Shown here one piece after another: positions 25,818 through 35,779 of a stretch of DNA of 64,000 nt; the stretch's first letter is position 1, and every line of letters begins with the position of its first letter. The position numbers were made by a program, and so were the translations under genes. The stretch comes from Nocardiopsis sp. FIRDI 009 (GTDB lineage: Bacteria; Actinomycetota; Actinomycetes; Streptosporangiales; Streptosporangiaceae), in the NCBI RefSeq assembly GCF_003386285.1, contig NZ_QPNC01000021.1:106810-170809 (forward strand), written 5' to 3'. Below the pieces are notes generated by a model. The model made no database searches. It was given only the letters and a program-made list of their open reading frames with translations, and was not told the origin of the DNA.

Positions 25818-28304
25818 TCAAACGCTGTGCTCGGGGGCGGTGATCCCGACGCTGGTGCGCCCGGTCCCCACCGTGGCGATGGCGCGCGGGAGCGGCTCAC
25901 CGGATCCGTCGCGGCGTTCACTGGTGTCGGGCAGACGCACCGGCCTGCCGTCCGCGCGCGAGGCCCGGGCCGGTGCCCTGCCGATCCAGGCGAACAGCAG
26001 CGTGTCCTCACCCTTGAGGTACCGGTGGCAGCGTACCCCGCCGGTCGCGCGGCCCTTGGCCGGGTAGGCCTCGAACGGGGTGACCTTGGCCGATCCGGCC
26101 TGGGTGCCCTCCAACGCGTGGGAGGAACCGGAGACGGTCACCACGACCGAGTCCTCGGGGGAGTGGACCGCGCCGAACCACAGGGCGCGCGCCCCCTCCG
26201 GCAGGCGGATCCCCGCCACGCCGCCCGCCTGACGGCCCTGCGGGCGCACGGTGGTCGCGGAGAAGCGCAGCAGCTGCGCCTCGGAGGTGACGAACGCCAG
26301 GTCCTCCTCGCCGGTGGACAGCTGGGTGGCGCCGACCAGGCGGTCGTCGTCCTTGAGCGTGATGATCTCGAAGTCGTCCTTGTTGGGCGGGAAGTCGGGG
26401 GAGACCCGCTTGACCACACCGCCCCGGGTGCCCACGGCGAAGCCGGGGCCGGAGGCGTCCATCGCGACGACCGAGACCACCCGTTCGTCCCCGTCGAGCT
26501 CGACGAACTCGCCGACGTCCAGTCCGGCGGCCAGGGGCGGGCGCTCGTCCCCCTCGTCGGGGAGCTCGGGGATCTCCAGGACGGGGACGCGGATCATCCG
26601 GCCCAGGTCGGTGACGAGGCCGACGTCCGAACGCGAGGTCGTGGGCACGGACGTGGCGATCGCGTCGTGTCTGGTGCGCAGGCCCTCGTACATCCGCGGC
26701 GGGGTGGCGCCCTTGCTGCGGCCGATGGTGCCGTCCACACCGAGCAGGACGTGGCAGGGCTGGTCGGCCATCTCCAGGGGGACCACCGCGCCGCGTGCGG
26801 CGCCGTCGCTCTCCCGCAGCTGCGTGCGGCGCGGGGTGGCGAACTTCTTGGCGACCTCGGCGAGCTCCTTGGACACCACGCGGCGCAGCTTCTTGTCCGA
26901 CTCCAGGATGGACGTGAGCTCGGCGATCTCCTTGTTGAGCTGCTCGCGCTCGGTCTCCAGCTCCAAGCGGTCGAAGCGGGTCAGGCGCCGCAGCGGGGTG
27001 TCCAGGATGTAACGGGCCTGGGTCTCCGACAGCTCGTAGGCGCCCATGAGGGACTCGCGGGCGGCGGCGGTGTCGTCGGCCTCCCGGATCAGGGCGATCA
27101 CGCGGTCGATGTCGAGCAGCGCGACGAGCAGGCCGTCGACCAGGTGCAGCCGCTCCCGGCGCTTGCTCCTGCGGAACTCGCTGCGGCGGCGGACCACGTC
27201 GAGGCGGTGGTCGACGTAGACCTGGAGCAGCTCGCGCAGGCCCAGGGTCTGCGGCTGGCCGTCGACGAGGGCGACGTTGTTGATGCCGAAGGACTCCTCC
27301 ATCGGCGTGAGCCGGTAGAGCTCCTCCAGGACCGCCTCGGGGTTGAACCCGTTCTTGAGCTCGATGACCAGGCGCAGCCCCTGGTTGCGGTCGGTGAGGT
27401 CCTTGAGGTCGGAGATGCCCTGGAGCTTCTTGGACTGCACCAGCTCCTTGATGCGGCTGATGACCTTCTCAGGTCCCACGTTGTAGGGGAGCTCGGTGAC
27501 GATCAGGCCGGTGCGGCGGGCGGAGACCTTCTCGATCGAGACGGTGGCGCGTGTCTTGAACGTGCCCCGGCCCTTCCGGTAGGCGTCGCGGACGCCGTCC
27601 AGGCCGACGATGGTGCCGCCGGTGGGCAGGTCCGGTCCCGGGACGAACTCGGTGAGCTCCTCCAGGGTGGCGTCGGGGTGGGCGATCAGGTGGCGGGCGG
27701 CGGCGACGACCTCGCCCAGGTTGTGCGGGGCCATGTTGGTGGCCATGCCGACCGCGATGCCCGAGGCCCCGTTGACCAGGAGGTTGGGGAAGGCGGCGGG
27801 CAGCACCTCCGGCTCGGTCTCCTGGCCGTCGTAGTTCGGCTTGAAGTCGACCACGTTCTCGTCGATGGACGAGACCAGGAGTTCGGCGCTGCGCTCCAGG
27901 CGAGCCTCGGTGTAGCGCATGGCGGCCGGGGCGTCGTCGCCGCCGAGTGAACCGAAGTTGCCGTGGCCGTCGACCAGCGGCACGCGCATGGCGAAGGGCT
28001 GGCTGAGGCGGACCAGGGCGTCGTAGATGGCGCTGTCGCCGTGGGGGTGCAGGCGGCCCATGACCTCGCCGACGACGCGGGCGCACTTGACGTGTCCGCG
28101 GTCGGGGCGGAGCCCCATCTCGTTCATCTGGTAGAGGATCCGCCGTTGGACGGGCTTCATGCCGTCGCGGGCGTCGGGTAGCGCGCGCTGGTAGATGACC
28201 GAGTACGCGTACTCCAGGAAGCTGCCGCGCATCTCCTCGGAGACGTCGATGTCGATGATCTTCTCGGCGAGATCCTCGGGGGGACGGGAAGTTGTACGGG
28301 CCAT
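25818..28304 (-). CDS. parC: DNA topoisomerase IV subunit A (ParC/GyrA type)
   Basis: This 828-aa breakage-reunion subunit has the 5Y-CAP core with [20 protein letters not shown]. The catalytic Tyr lies in [10 protein letters not shown] (about 122). The C-terminal half is a six-bladed pinwheel without a canonical GyrA box, so ParC is favoured over GyrA. The quinolone-determining segment reads [10 protein letters not shown], keeping Ser and Asp at the usual resistance positions. It pairs with parE, 2.5 kb away. The two genes converge on cds1, TPR and carbonic anhydrase genes rather than forming one operon. Confidence 0.92.
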   Translation of the reverse strand: MARTTSRPPEDLAEKIIDIDVSEEMRGSFLEYAYSVIYQRALPDARDGMKPVQRRILYQMNEMGLRPDRGHVKCARVVGEVMGRLHPHGDSAIYDALVRLSQPFAMRVPLVDGHGNFGSLGGDDAPAAMRYTEARLERSAELLVSSIDENVVDFKPNYDGQETEPEVLPAAFPNLLVNGASGIAVGMATNMAPHNLGEVVAAARHLIAHPDATLEELTEFVPGPDLPTGGTIVGLDGVRDAYRKGRGTFKTRATVSIEKVSARRTGLIVTELPYNVGPEKVISRIKELVQSKKLQGISDLKDLTDRNQGLRLVIELKNGFNPEAVLEELYRLTPMEESFGINNVALVDGQPQTLGLRELLQVYVDHRLDVVRRRSEFRRSKRRERLHLVDGLLVALLDIDRVIALIREADDTAAARESLMGAYELSETQARYILDTPLRRLTRFDRLELETEREQLNKEIAELTSILESDKKLRRVVSKELAEVAKKFATPRRTQLRESDGAARGAVVPLEMADQPCHVLLGVDGTIGRSKGATPPRMYEGLRTRHDAIATSVPTTSRSDVGLVTDLGRMIRVPVLEIPELPDEGDERPPLAAGLDVGEFVELDGDERVVSVVAMDASGPGFAVGTRGGVVKRVSPDFPPNKDDFEIITLKDDDRLVGATQLSTGEEDLAFVTSEAQLLRFSATTVRPQGRQAGGVAGIRLPEGARALWFGAVHSPEDSVVVTVSGSSHALEGTQAGSAKVTPFEAYPAKGRATGGVRCHRYLKGEDTLLFAWIGRAPARASRADGRPVRLPDTSERRDGSGEPLPRAIATVGTGRTSVGITAPEHSV

Positions 28305-28402
28305 GACCGTAATTCTGTCCTGTTCCAGAGACTGAAACGTACGTCGGCCCGTGGTTGGGGGCGTGTGACCCGTGCGACTGTGGGGGTTTTGGGCATGCGT
28401 GG

Positions 28403-28442
28403 GGTGGTTTCCGCCCCGCGAATCCGCAGGACGGAAACCACC
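28403..28442. terminator. Inverted repeat between parC and the glucanase remnant
   Basis: GGTGGTTTCCG (28403-28413) and CGGAAACCACC (28432-28442) form a perfect 11-bp stem with an 18-nt loop. It lies downstream of the GH81 remnant on the minus strand and upstream of parC, so it probably terminates the former. Confidence 0.55.
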
Positions 28443-28484
28443 TTTCCCGCCGGGATCCGGGTTGCCGAGGCCCTGCTCCCGGTG

Positions 28485-29307
28485 TCAGCCGGAGAAGGGG
28501 ATCGTGACGGTGGCGCCGTCCTCGGTCCCGGTCAGGACCGTGGAGGGGGCGTCGCCCAGAACGCTCCACAGCTCGACGCGGACGGATCCGCCGTCCAGGT
28601 CGCCGAGGGACCCCTCCGCGCTCGCCAGCCCCCGGTCGTGGGCGTAGTCCTCCCATCCCTCCGGATCGTCGGTGGCGAGGTAGCGGTAGGTCTCGACGCG
28701 GTCGCCCACGCCGTCGCCCCCCAGGTCGTAGACCAGCCGGGCCTGGACCGCGTTGGCGACCGCGTCGCCGGAGTCCACGGGAAGGGAGAAAGCGGTCGGA
28801 CCGCCGGTGTGGGAGCCGGTCAAGACCATCGGCGGTGAGGACCACCCGCTCCCGGGGCGGCCGTCCGTCCCGGTCGGCGCCTCCGGCGGAGGCCACGGTG
28901 ATCTCGGCGGCGGAGCCGTGCGGGGCGGGGGAGAGCCCCGCCGGGGTCAGGTGGAGGGTCCCGTCGCCCACGCCGCCGTCCCCGGGGCCGCCTCCACCGC
29001 CCGTACCGTTGGTGGACGCCAGGGAGCGCGGCCCCACGTCGAGCCGTGTGCCGTCCGAGAAGGTGACGGTCAGCGGTGCGTCGGACGGGTTGAAGACGGT
29101 GTGGGTGCGCTCTCCGCCGTCGTCGAAGACCACGCAGTGCGCTGTGTCCGCCGTGACGGCGGTGTCCACGGTCCCCACCTCGGCGAGGGTGGACACCCAC
29201 TGGTAGGTGTGCGGCTTGGACTCGCCCGCCTCGGGTCCGTAGGAGGTCCACTGCTCCTCGAAGAGGCTCAGGGCACGGGGGCCGTCGGCAATGAGGGCGG
29301 ACGCAGG
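28485..29307 (-). pseudogene. Truncated, frameshifted tail of a GH81-like endo-beta-1,3-glucanase
   Basis: The frame from about 29307 encodes LFEEQWTSYGPEAGESKPH, then THTVFNPSDAPLTVTFSDGT and a Gly-rich linker. It resembles the C-terminal end of GH81 glucanases and their attached beta domain. Around 28822-28825 there is one extra A on the plus strand (CAAGACC). The reading then continues in another frame as GSHTGGPTAFSLPVDSG... to IPFSG at 28485. Removing one base rejoins ADGLTGSHTGG. The whole catalytic N-terminus (several hundred residues) is missing. This is a decayed remnant. Confidence 0.72.
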
Positions 29308-29438
29308 CGTTACCGAGTCGTTGCCGGGGGTGGAACCCGGCGGAGGGCTCCGGAGAGAGGGGCCGGGCCCGCCCCGACCGGAAACCGGGGCTGTGGACAA
29401 CCGCTCCCACGTCCCTCCGCTCTGGTACCAAGGAACGC

Positions 29439-31661
29439 ATGGCGACACCTGCTGGCGACGCGCACACCACCGAGACCGATCCGGACGAGGCCCCCGGCCG
29501 CGACGCCTCCCGTGACCGCGGGGGACCGGCCCGCGACGGCACGCTGCGCGCGGCGGCCGAACGGCACCTGCGCGCGCTGGCGGGGGAGTCGGCGCGACTG
29601 CGCGAGGACCAGTGGACTGCCATCCACGCCCTGGTCGCCGAGCACCGCAGAGCCCTGGTCGTCCAGCGCACCGGCTGGGGCAAGTCCGCCGTGTACTTCG
29701 TGGCCACGGCCCTGCGACGGGCCGAGGGGGCGGGGCCGACCGTCATCGTCTCCCCGCTGCTGGCCCTGATGCGGAACCAGATCGCCGCCGCCGAGCGCGC
29801 CGGGATCCGGGCGCGCACCATCAACAGCGCCAACACCACCGCGTGGGAGGCCGTCTACGCCGACGTGTCCGCCGGCGAGGTGGACGTGCTGCTGGTCAGT
29901 CCGGAGCGGCTGAACAACCCCGAGTTCCGCGACCGCGTCCTGCCCGAACTGGCCGCGGGGGCGGGCCTGGTCGTCATCGACGAGGCGCACTGCGTCTCGG
30001 ACTGGGGGCACGACTTCCGCCCCGACTACCGCAGGATCCGCTCCCTGCTGCACGACCTGCCCGACGGCGTCCCGGTCCTCGCGACCACCGCCACGGCCAA
30101 CGAGCGCGTCACCCGCGACGTCGCCGAACAGCTCCGCGCGGGGGACACGCGGCAGGACACCCTCGTCCTCCGCGGCTCCCTGGAACGGGAGAGCCTGCGG
30201 CTGGCCGTCGCCCACCTGCCCGACCCCACCGCCCGGCTCAGCTGGTTGGCCGAGCACCTGCCCAAGATCCAGGGCTCGGGCATCGTGTACACGCTCACCG
30301 TCAGCGCGGCGTTGGAGACCGCGCGGTTCCTCACCGAACAGGGGCTGGACGTGCGCGCCTACACCGGCCAGACCGACCCGGACGAGCGGCGCCGCGCCGA
30401 GGACGACCTGCTGGCCAACCGGGTCAAGGCGCTGGTGGCCACGAGCGCCCTGGGGATGGGCTTCGACAAGCCCGACCTCGGGTTCGTCGTCCACCTGGGC
30501 GCCCCGCAGTCGCCGATCTCCTACTACCAGCAGGTCGGACGCGCGGGCCGCGGCGTGGAGCGGGCCGAGGTGGTCCTGCTGCCCGGCCGGGAGGACCGAC
30601 AGATCTGGGAGTACTTCGCCGGACTGTCCTTCCCCCCGGAGGCCACCGTGCGCGAGACCCTCGCCGTCTTGGCCGCGGAGGAGGCGCCGATGTCCATCGC
30701 GCGCCTGGAGACCCGGGTGGACCTGCGGCGCACCCGGCTGGAGCAGATGCTCAAGGTCCTGGACGTGGACGGCGCGGTCCGCCGGGTGCGCGGCGGCTGG
30801 GTGGCCACCGGACGGCCCTGGGAGTACGACGCCGAGCGCTACGCCGCCGTCGCCGAGGCACGTGAGCGGGAGCAGCGCGCCATGCTCGACTACCTGTCCA
30901 CCGACACCTGCCGGATGGAGTTCCTGCGGCGTCAACTGGACGACGCGGGCGCCGAACCGTGTGGACGCTGTGACGTGTGCACCGGAGAGTACTGGCCCAC
31001 CGACGTCGATCCCGGGCGGCGTGCGGCGGCCGCCGACCACCTGGATCGGCCCGGAACCCCGATCACACCCCGGCGCCAGTGGCCCACGGGCATGGACGCC
31101 CTGGGCGTGGACCTGTCCGGGAAGATCAAGGAGGAGTTGCGGGCGGGCGAGGGGCGGGCCCTGGCCCGCCTCACCGATGTCGGCTGGGGCACCGAGCTGC
31201 GCCGGATCCTCGCCGAGGACGCCCCCGACGAGCCGGTCGGCGACCGCGTACTCCAGGGCGTCGTCCGGGTCCTGGCCACGTGGGGCTGGGAGCGCCGTCC
31301 GGTGGGGGTGGTGACCATGCCCTCGCGCACCCGGCCGACGATGATCACCGACCTGGCGAGGAGACTCTGCGACCTGGGCCGTCTGGTCCCCGTCGGGTCC
31401 CTGGGATACCGGTCCGAGAGCGGTCCGGGGCCCCGGCGGCACAACAGCGCCCTGCGTCTGCACCAGGTGTACTCGGAACTGGTCCTGGGCGAGGGGACGG
31501 CCGAGCGGCTGGCCGACCTCCAGGCGGGAACGCCGGGTCCCGTGCTGCTGGTCGACGACCATACGGACACGGGGTGGAGTCTGACCGTGGGCGCCGCCCT
31601 CCTGCGCCGGGCCGGGGCTCCCGAGGTCCTTCCGCTCACCCTGGCCACGAGCGGAGGCTGA
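29439..31661 (+). CDS. recQ: RecQ-family DNA helicase with C-terminal phosphoribosyltransferase-like domain
   Basis: The 740-aa product is a superfamily 2 helicase. Walker A is QRTGWGKSAVYF (about 77), DEAHCVSDWGHDFRPDY is at about 181, and ATTATANERV is motif III. QQVGRAGRG is motif VI. A Cys cluster (CRMEFLRR...CGRCDVC, about 491-514) is the RecQ zinc site. The last 130 residues carry LLVDDHTDTGWSLTVGAALL, a PRPP-binding-like loop. RecQ proteins unwind forks and recombination intermediates. The PRTase-like tail is known in actinobacterial RecQ homologues but its role is unexplained. Confidence 0.9.
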   Translation: MATPAGDAHTTETDPDEAPGRDASRDRGGPARDGTLRAAAERHLRALAGESARLREDQWTAIHALVAEHRRALVVQRTGWGKSAVYFVATALRRAEGAGPTVIVSPLLALMRNQIAAAERAGIRARTINSANTTAWEAVYADVSAGEVDVLLVSPERLNNPEFRDRVLPELAAGAGLVVIDEAHCVSDWGHDFRPDYRRIRSLLHDLPDGVPVLATTATANERVTRDVAEQLRAGDTRQDTLVLRGSLERESLRLAVAHLPDPTARLSWLAEHLPKIQGSGIVYTLTVSAALETARFLTEQGLDVRAYTGQTDPDERRRAEDDLLANRVKALVATSALGMGFDKPDLGFVVHLGAPQSPISYYQQVGRAGRGVERAEVVLLPGREDRQIWEYFAGLSFPPEATVRETLAVLAAEEAPMSIARLETRVDLRRTRLEQMLKVLDVDGAVRRVRGGWVATGRPWEYDAERYAAVAEAREREQRAMLDYLSTDTCRMEFLRRQLDDAGAEPCGRCDVCTGEYWPTDVDPGRRAAAADHLDRPGTPITPRRQWPTGMDALGVDLSGKIKEELRAGEGRALARLTDVGWGTELRRILAEDAPDEPVGDRVLQGVVRVLATWGWERRPVGVVTMPSRTRPTMITDLARRLCDLGRLVPVGSLGYRSESGPGPRRHNSALRLHQVYSELVLGEGTAERLADLQAGTPGPVLLVDDHTDTGWSLTVGAALLRRAGAPEVLPLTLATSGG

Positions 31662-31808
31662 GCCGCGCCGGGGGAGGCCCGAGGCGGACGCCGTCGGGGT
31701 CGCGTGGGGGTGCCGCGCCGGGGGCGTCGGTTGAGGGTGCCTGCCCTGTCGCGGGGCGATCCCCCAGACGGGGAGGGCGACGGGCGGGCGAGAGCCCCGG
31801 TGCACCAC

Positions 31809-32753
31809 CTAGCGCAGGCGCTGTCCCCGCGGGGCCCCGCGCCGGACCGGCTGTTCCTCCCCCAGGTCGGGGCGGGCACCCGGCTGGTGCAGGGCGCGCG
31901 CCGCGAGCCGGTGCCCCCGGCCCAGGGCCTCCTTCGGGTGGCGGCCCGCCAGCCACTCGGGCAGGAACCCGGCGATGAACGCGTCACCTGCGCCGACCGA
32001 TCCCGGCTTCGGCTCGACCGGCTCGGCCGGGGCGGACACCACGCCCTCGCGGGTCTTGGACGCCCACAGGCCGCCCTCCTCGCCGAGTTTGAGCACGACG
32101 TTGGGGTAGTGCGCGGTCAGCACCTTGGCGGCGGCCTCCGGCTCGTCCTTGCCGGACAGCACCCTGGCCTGGGGCAGGTTGGCGAACAACAGCCGTACGC
32201 CCTGGGTCCACTCCAGGAAGTCCTCCGCCCCCGCGCGCTCCAGCGGGGCGTGGGAGCCGCCGTCCACCGAGATGGACATGCCGCTCTCGCGGGCCATGCG
32301 CAGTGCCACCCGGGCGGCGCGCCGGGAGTCGGGGTTGATCAGGGTGTACCCGGACACGTGCAGGTGAGCGTCGGGGGTGAACACGTCGCGGGGCAGGTCC
32401 TCGGGCTGGAGCCGGGCGTTGGCGCCGGGGTCGCTCAGCATCGTCCGGTCACCGCGGTGGGTGATCATGACCACGCACGTTCCGGTCGGCCGCTCCGGGT
32501 CCATCACCATGCGCGAGTCCAGGCCGTACCCCATGAGCTCCATCTCGCGGGTCCGGCCGGTGATGTCGGAGCCGCGGCGGCCCACGAAGGTCGTGTCGAT
32601 TCCCTCGACGGCCAGCCACGAGGCGATGTTGGCCCCGGAACCGCCGCCGTACATGATCACGGACGCAGGCGTGTCGCTGCCGCGGGCCAACGGGTGGAAC
32701 GCCTGCGCGACGGCATCGGTCATGAGGTCACCGATTACGACCACTCGTGTCAT
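31809..32753 (-). CDS. PfkB-family carbohydrate kinase
   Basis: The start is taken as ATG 32753 (MTRVVVIGDLMTDA). The 314-aa protein has the PfkB N-terminal Gly-rich motif (YGGGSGANIASWLA) and the C-terminal signature KPGSVGAGDAFIAGFL with the catalytic Asp. The family phosphorylates sugars and nucleosides (ribokinase, fructokinase and others). No transporter or regulator is nearby to suggest a substrate. The C-terminal 45 residues are Arg/Pro-rich. Confidence 0.87.
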   Translation of the reverse strand: MTRVVVIGDLMTDAVAQAFHPLARGSDTPASVIMYGGGSGANIASWLAVEGIDTTFVGRRGSDITGRTREMELMGYGLDSRMVMDPERPTGTCVVMITHRGDRTMLSDPGANARLQPEDLPRDVFTPDAHLHVSGYTLINPDSRRAARVALRMARESGMSISVDGGSHAPLERAGAEDFLEWTQGVRLLFANLPQARVLSGKDEPEAAAKVLTAHYPNVVLKLGEEGGLWASKTREGVVSAPAEPVEPKPGSVGAGDAFIAGFLPEWLAGRHPKEALGRGHRLAARALHQPGARPDLGEEQPVRRGAPRGQRLR

Positions 32754-32993
32754 TTCGCCAGCCACCACCGAGTTGTGAGAATCCGTGCCCGCACGACGTT
32801 AACAGGTTAACGATCAGTGGCGGGTAACGAAGTGACGGCGCAACGGGGACGTGATCGGACACGTCAGGTGGCATGTCGCGACCGGGCCACCCGTACCGGA
32901 GACCCCCGGCTCGGTGGACCGGCACCCGGTCATTTCGGGCCTCCCGCATGGACTTTCCCCAGATTCGACCGAATGTCGTCTAGTCTCGCTGTC

Positions 32994-35711
32994 GTGCAGT
33001 CCTACCCGAACCACTGGGAAGCCGACGTCGTCCTCACCGACGGAGGCACCGCGCACCTGCGCCCCATCACCCCCGACGACGCCGACCTCCTCCGGGAGTT
33101 CCACTCGCGCCTCTCCCCGGAGACGATCTACTACCGCTTCTTCGCGCCCTACCCGCGGCTCTCCGACCGAGACGTGCGCCGGTTCACCACCGTCGACTAC
33201 GAGGACCGGGTGGCACTGGTGGCCACCATCTCCGACTCCCTCGTCGCCGTGGTGCGCTACGACAAGGTCTCTCCGGAGGAGGCCGAGGTCGCCTTCGTGG
33301 TGGAGGACGCCCACCAGGGGCGCGGACTGGCCTCGGTCCTGTTGGAGCACATCGGCGCCGCCGCCCGGGAGCGCGGGGTGCGCCGGTTCATCGCGGACGT
33401 CCTGCCCGAGAACCGGCGGATGATCAACGTCTTCCGCGAGGCCGGGTACACGGCCCAGCAGACGTTCGACGAGGGCGTCATCCGGCTCACCCTGGACCTC
33501 CAGCCCACGGACGACGCCAAGGAGGTCATGCAGGCCCGCGAGCAGCGCGCCGAGTCGCGTTCGATCGCCCGCCTGCTCTTCCCCGAGTCCGTGGCCGTCA
33601 TCGGTGCCAGCCGCACCGCGCACACCATCGGCCAGACCGCGCTGCGCAACCTCCTCAGCGGTGAGTTCCAGGGGCCGGTCTACCCGGTCCACCCCGAGGC
33701 CAAGGCGGTCGTGGGCGTGCGCGCCTACCCGTCCGTGCTCGACATCCCCGACCAGGTCGACCTGGCCGTCGTCGCGGTGCGGGCCGAGGCCGTCACCGAG
33801 GTCGTCGAGCAGTGCGCGGAGAAGGGCGTGCACGGTCTGGTCGTGGTCAGCTCCGGCTTCGGCGAGGCCGGCCCCGAGGGCCGCGCCCGGCAGGACGAAC
33901 TCGTACGCACCGCCCGCGCCGCCGGGATGCGCGTCGTCGGCCCCAACTGCCTGGGGATCGCCAACAGCGACCCGGCGGTCTCGCTCAACGCCACCCTCTC
34001 CCCGGACCTGCCCCCGCGCGGCCCCATCGGTTTCTTCTCCCAGTCGGGCGCGCTCGGCCGTGCCATCCTCCAGCGCGTCGCCGAACGCGGTATGGGGCTG
34101 TCGACCTTCGTCTCGGCGGGCAACCGCGCCGACGTGTCCGGCAACGACCTGGTCCAGTACTGGCAGGAGGACCCCGCCACCGAGGTCGTCCTCCAGTACC
34201 TGGAGTCGCTCGGCAATCCGCGCAAGTTCACCCGCCTGGCCCGCCGCCTGGCCAAGCAGAAGCCGGTCGTGGCGGTGCGCAGCGGCGGATCGGCTCAGGC
34301 CACCCCGACCGGACACGCCGCGGGCGGGCTCGCACTGCCCGACTACGCGGTCACGTCGCTGTTCCAGCAGGCGGGAGTGGTGCGGGTCGACGACATCACG
34401 CAGATGTTCGACGCCGCCCAGGTGTTCGCCTACCAGCCCCTCCCGGAGGGGCCGAGGGTCGGCATCATCGGCAACTCCGACTCCCTGGAGTTGCTGGTCA
34501 AGGACGCCGCCGTGCGTCAGGGGCTCAAGCCGCACGAGCCGGTCAACCTCGGCCCGCAGGCCACGGCGGAGGACTTCGACCTGGCTCTGGAGACCGCGCT
34601 GGCCGCGGAGGACGTGCACTCGGTCGTGGTCGTCTTCGTTCCCGCCCTCCAGCCGATCGGCGACGACGTCGCCCGGGTGCTGCGGGCCCGCTCCCTGGGT
34701 TCGGACAAACCGGTGGTCACCACCTATCTGGCCCGCCAGGGCATCCCGGAGGAGTTGCGCCACGTCGGTGAGCGCGGGGAGACGCTGCGCGGTTCGGTCC
34801 CCTCCTACCCCTCGCCGGAGGACGCGGTGCGCGCGCTCGCCCACGCCACGCGCTACGCCCAGTGGCGCGACCGCAAGCCGGGACGCCACCCGGAGCTGCC
34901 CGACATCGACCGGGCCCGCGCCCGCGCCACCATCACCCGCGCGCTCAAGGGCGCGCCCGCGGAGAACTCCGTGGCGTGGTTCGGGGGCGAACGCCGCTAC
35001 GACGAGGAGACGGCGATCTCCAGTCAGGACGCGCGCGACCTCCTGGCCTGCTACGGCATCGCCGCCTACCCCGACATCCCGGTCACCTCCGCCGACGAGG
35101 CCGTGGTGGCCGCCGGGGAACTCGGCTATCCCGTCGTGGTCAAGGCCGACGCTCCCGACCTGCGGGTCCGGGCGGGCGGCACGTTCGTGCGCGCCGACCT
35201 GCGCACCCCGGACGACGTGCGCAGCGCGTACCTGTCGCTGCACGACCGCTTCGGCGCGGAGGCCGATCTCGTGGTGCAGCGCATGGCCGCTCCGGGCGTG
35301 CCCACGGTGATCCGCGCGGGCGACAACAAGTCCTTCGGCTCGGTGGTCTCCTTCGGCCTGGCCGACGTGACCGCCGAGCTGCTCGACGACCGCGCCTTCC
35401 GCCTGGCGCCCCTCACGGACATGGACGCGGCCGACCTCATCCACGCCGTCCGGGCCGCGCCCCTGCTCTTCGGGCTGCCCGCCGGTGCGACCTCGCTCGC
35501 CGAACAGCCCAACGTGGAGGCCCTGGAGGAACTGCTCATCCGGGTGTCGCGCCTGGTCGAGGCCTTCCCCGAGATCGGCTACGTGGATCTGGACCCGGTC
35601 CTGGTCAACGCCACGGGGGCGCATGTGCTGGGAGCGCGCATGTGGTTGCGTGAGGCCCCCGAGGTCCGACCCGACGCCGGTCCCCGCCGGCTGCGAGGGG
35701 TGACCTTCTGA
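32994..35711 (+). CDS. Protein lysine acetyltransferase: GNAT domain fused to ADP-forming acyl-CoA synthetase (PatA type)
   Basis: This 905-aa protein has an N-terminal GNAT domain (EVAFVVEDAHQGRGLASVLL, about 90-110). An acyl-CoA synthetase (NDP-forming) region follows with VAVIGASR, GPNCLGIANSDP and GFFSQSGALGRA, and an ATP-grasp end (EEDFDLALE to PVVVKADAPDL). GNAT-first order matches Streptomyces PatA and is the reverse of Salmonella Pat. Such enzymes acetylate and inactivate AMP-forming CoA ligases. GTG 32994 is chosen because TAGTCT at 32981-32986 sits 7 bases before it, with no Shine-Dalgarno (leaderless); ATG 32973 is the alternative. Confidence 0.87.
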   Translation: MQSYPNHWEADVVLTDGGTAHLRPITPDDADLLREFHSRLSPETIYYRFFAPYPRLSDRDVRRFTTVDYEDRVALVATISDSLVAVVRYDKVSPEEAEVAFVVEDAHQGRGLASVLLEHIGAAARERGVRRFIADVLPENRRMINVFREAGYTAQQTFDEGVIRLTLDLQPTDDAKEVMQAREQRAESRSIARLLFPESVAVIGASRTAHTIGQTALRNLLSGEFQGPVYPVHPEAKAVVGVRAYPSVLDIPDQVDLAVVAVRAEAVTEVVEQCAEKGVHGLVVVSSGFGEAGPEGRARQDELVRTARAAGMRVVGPNCLGIANSDPAVSLNATLSPDLPPRGPIGFFSQSGALGRAILQRVAERGMGLSTFVSAGNRADVSGNDLVQYWQEDPATEVVLQYLESLGNPRKFTRLARRLAKQKPVVAVRSGGSAQATPTGHAAGGLALPDYAVTSLFQQAGVVRVDDITQMFDAAQVFAYQPLPEGPRVGIIGNSDSLELLVKDAAVRQGLKPHEPVNLGPQATAEDFDLALETALAAEDVHSVVVVFVPALQPIGDDVARVLRARSLGSDKPVVTTYLARQGIPEELRHVGERGETLRGSVPSYPSPEDAVRALAHATRYAQWRDRKPGRHPELPDIDRARARATITRALKGAPAENSVAWFGGERRYDEETAISSQDARDLLACYGIAAYPDIPVTSADEAVVAAGELGYPVVVKADAPDLRVRAGGTFVRADLRTPDDVRSAYLSLHDRFGAEADLVVQRMAAPGVPTVIRAGDNKSFGSVVSFGLADVTAELLDDRAFRLAPLTDMDAADLIHAVRAAPLLFGLPAGATSLAEQPNVEALEELLIRVSRLVEAFPEIGYVDLDPVLVNATGAHVLGARMWLREAPEVRPDAGPRRLRGVTF

Positions 35712-35779
35712 TCATGGGCTGGCCCGGGCGTTGGCCGTCCCGGTCGCGAAGTGTCGCCCGGAGAGGGCAGGATAGGGGT

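Noticed and set aside
25710..27950. Plus-strand 746-codon open frame opposite parC
   Set aside because: Antisense to an intact ParC. No recognisable domain.
32814..35624. Minus-strand 936-codon open frame opposite the PatA-like gene
   Set aside because: Shadow of a strongly supported coding frame; composed of Arg/Gly/Asp repeats without domains.
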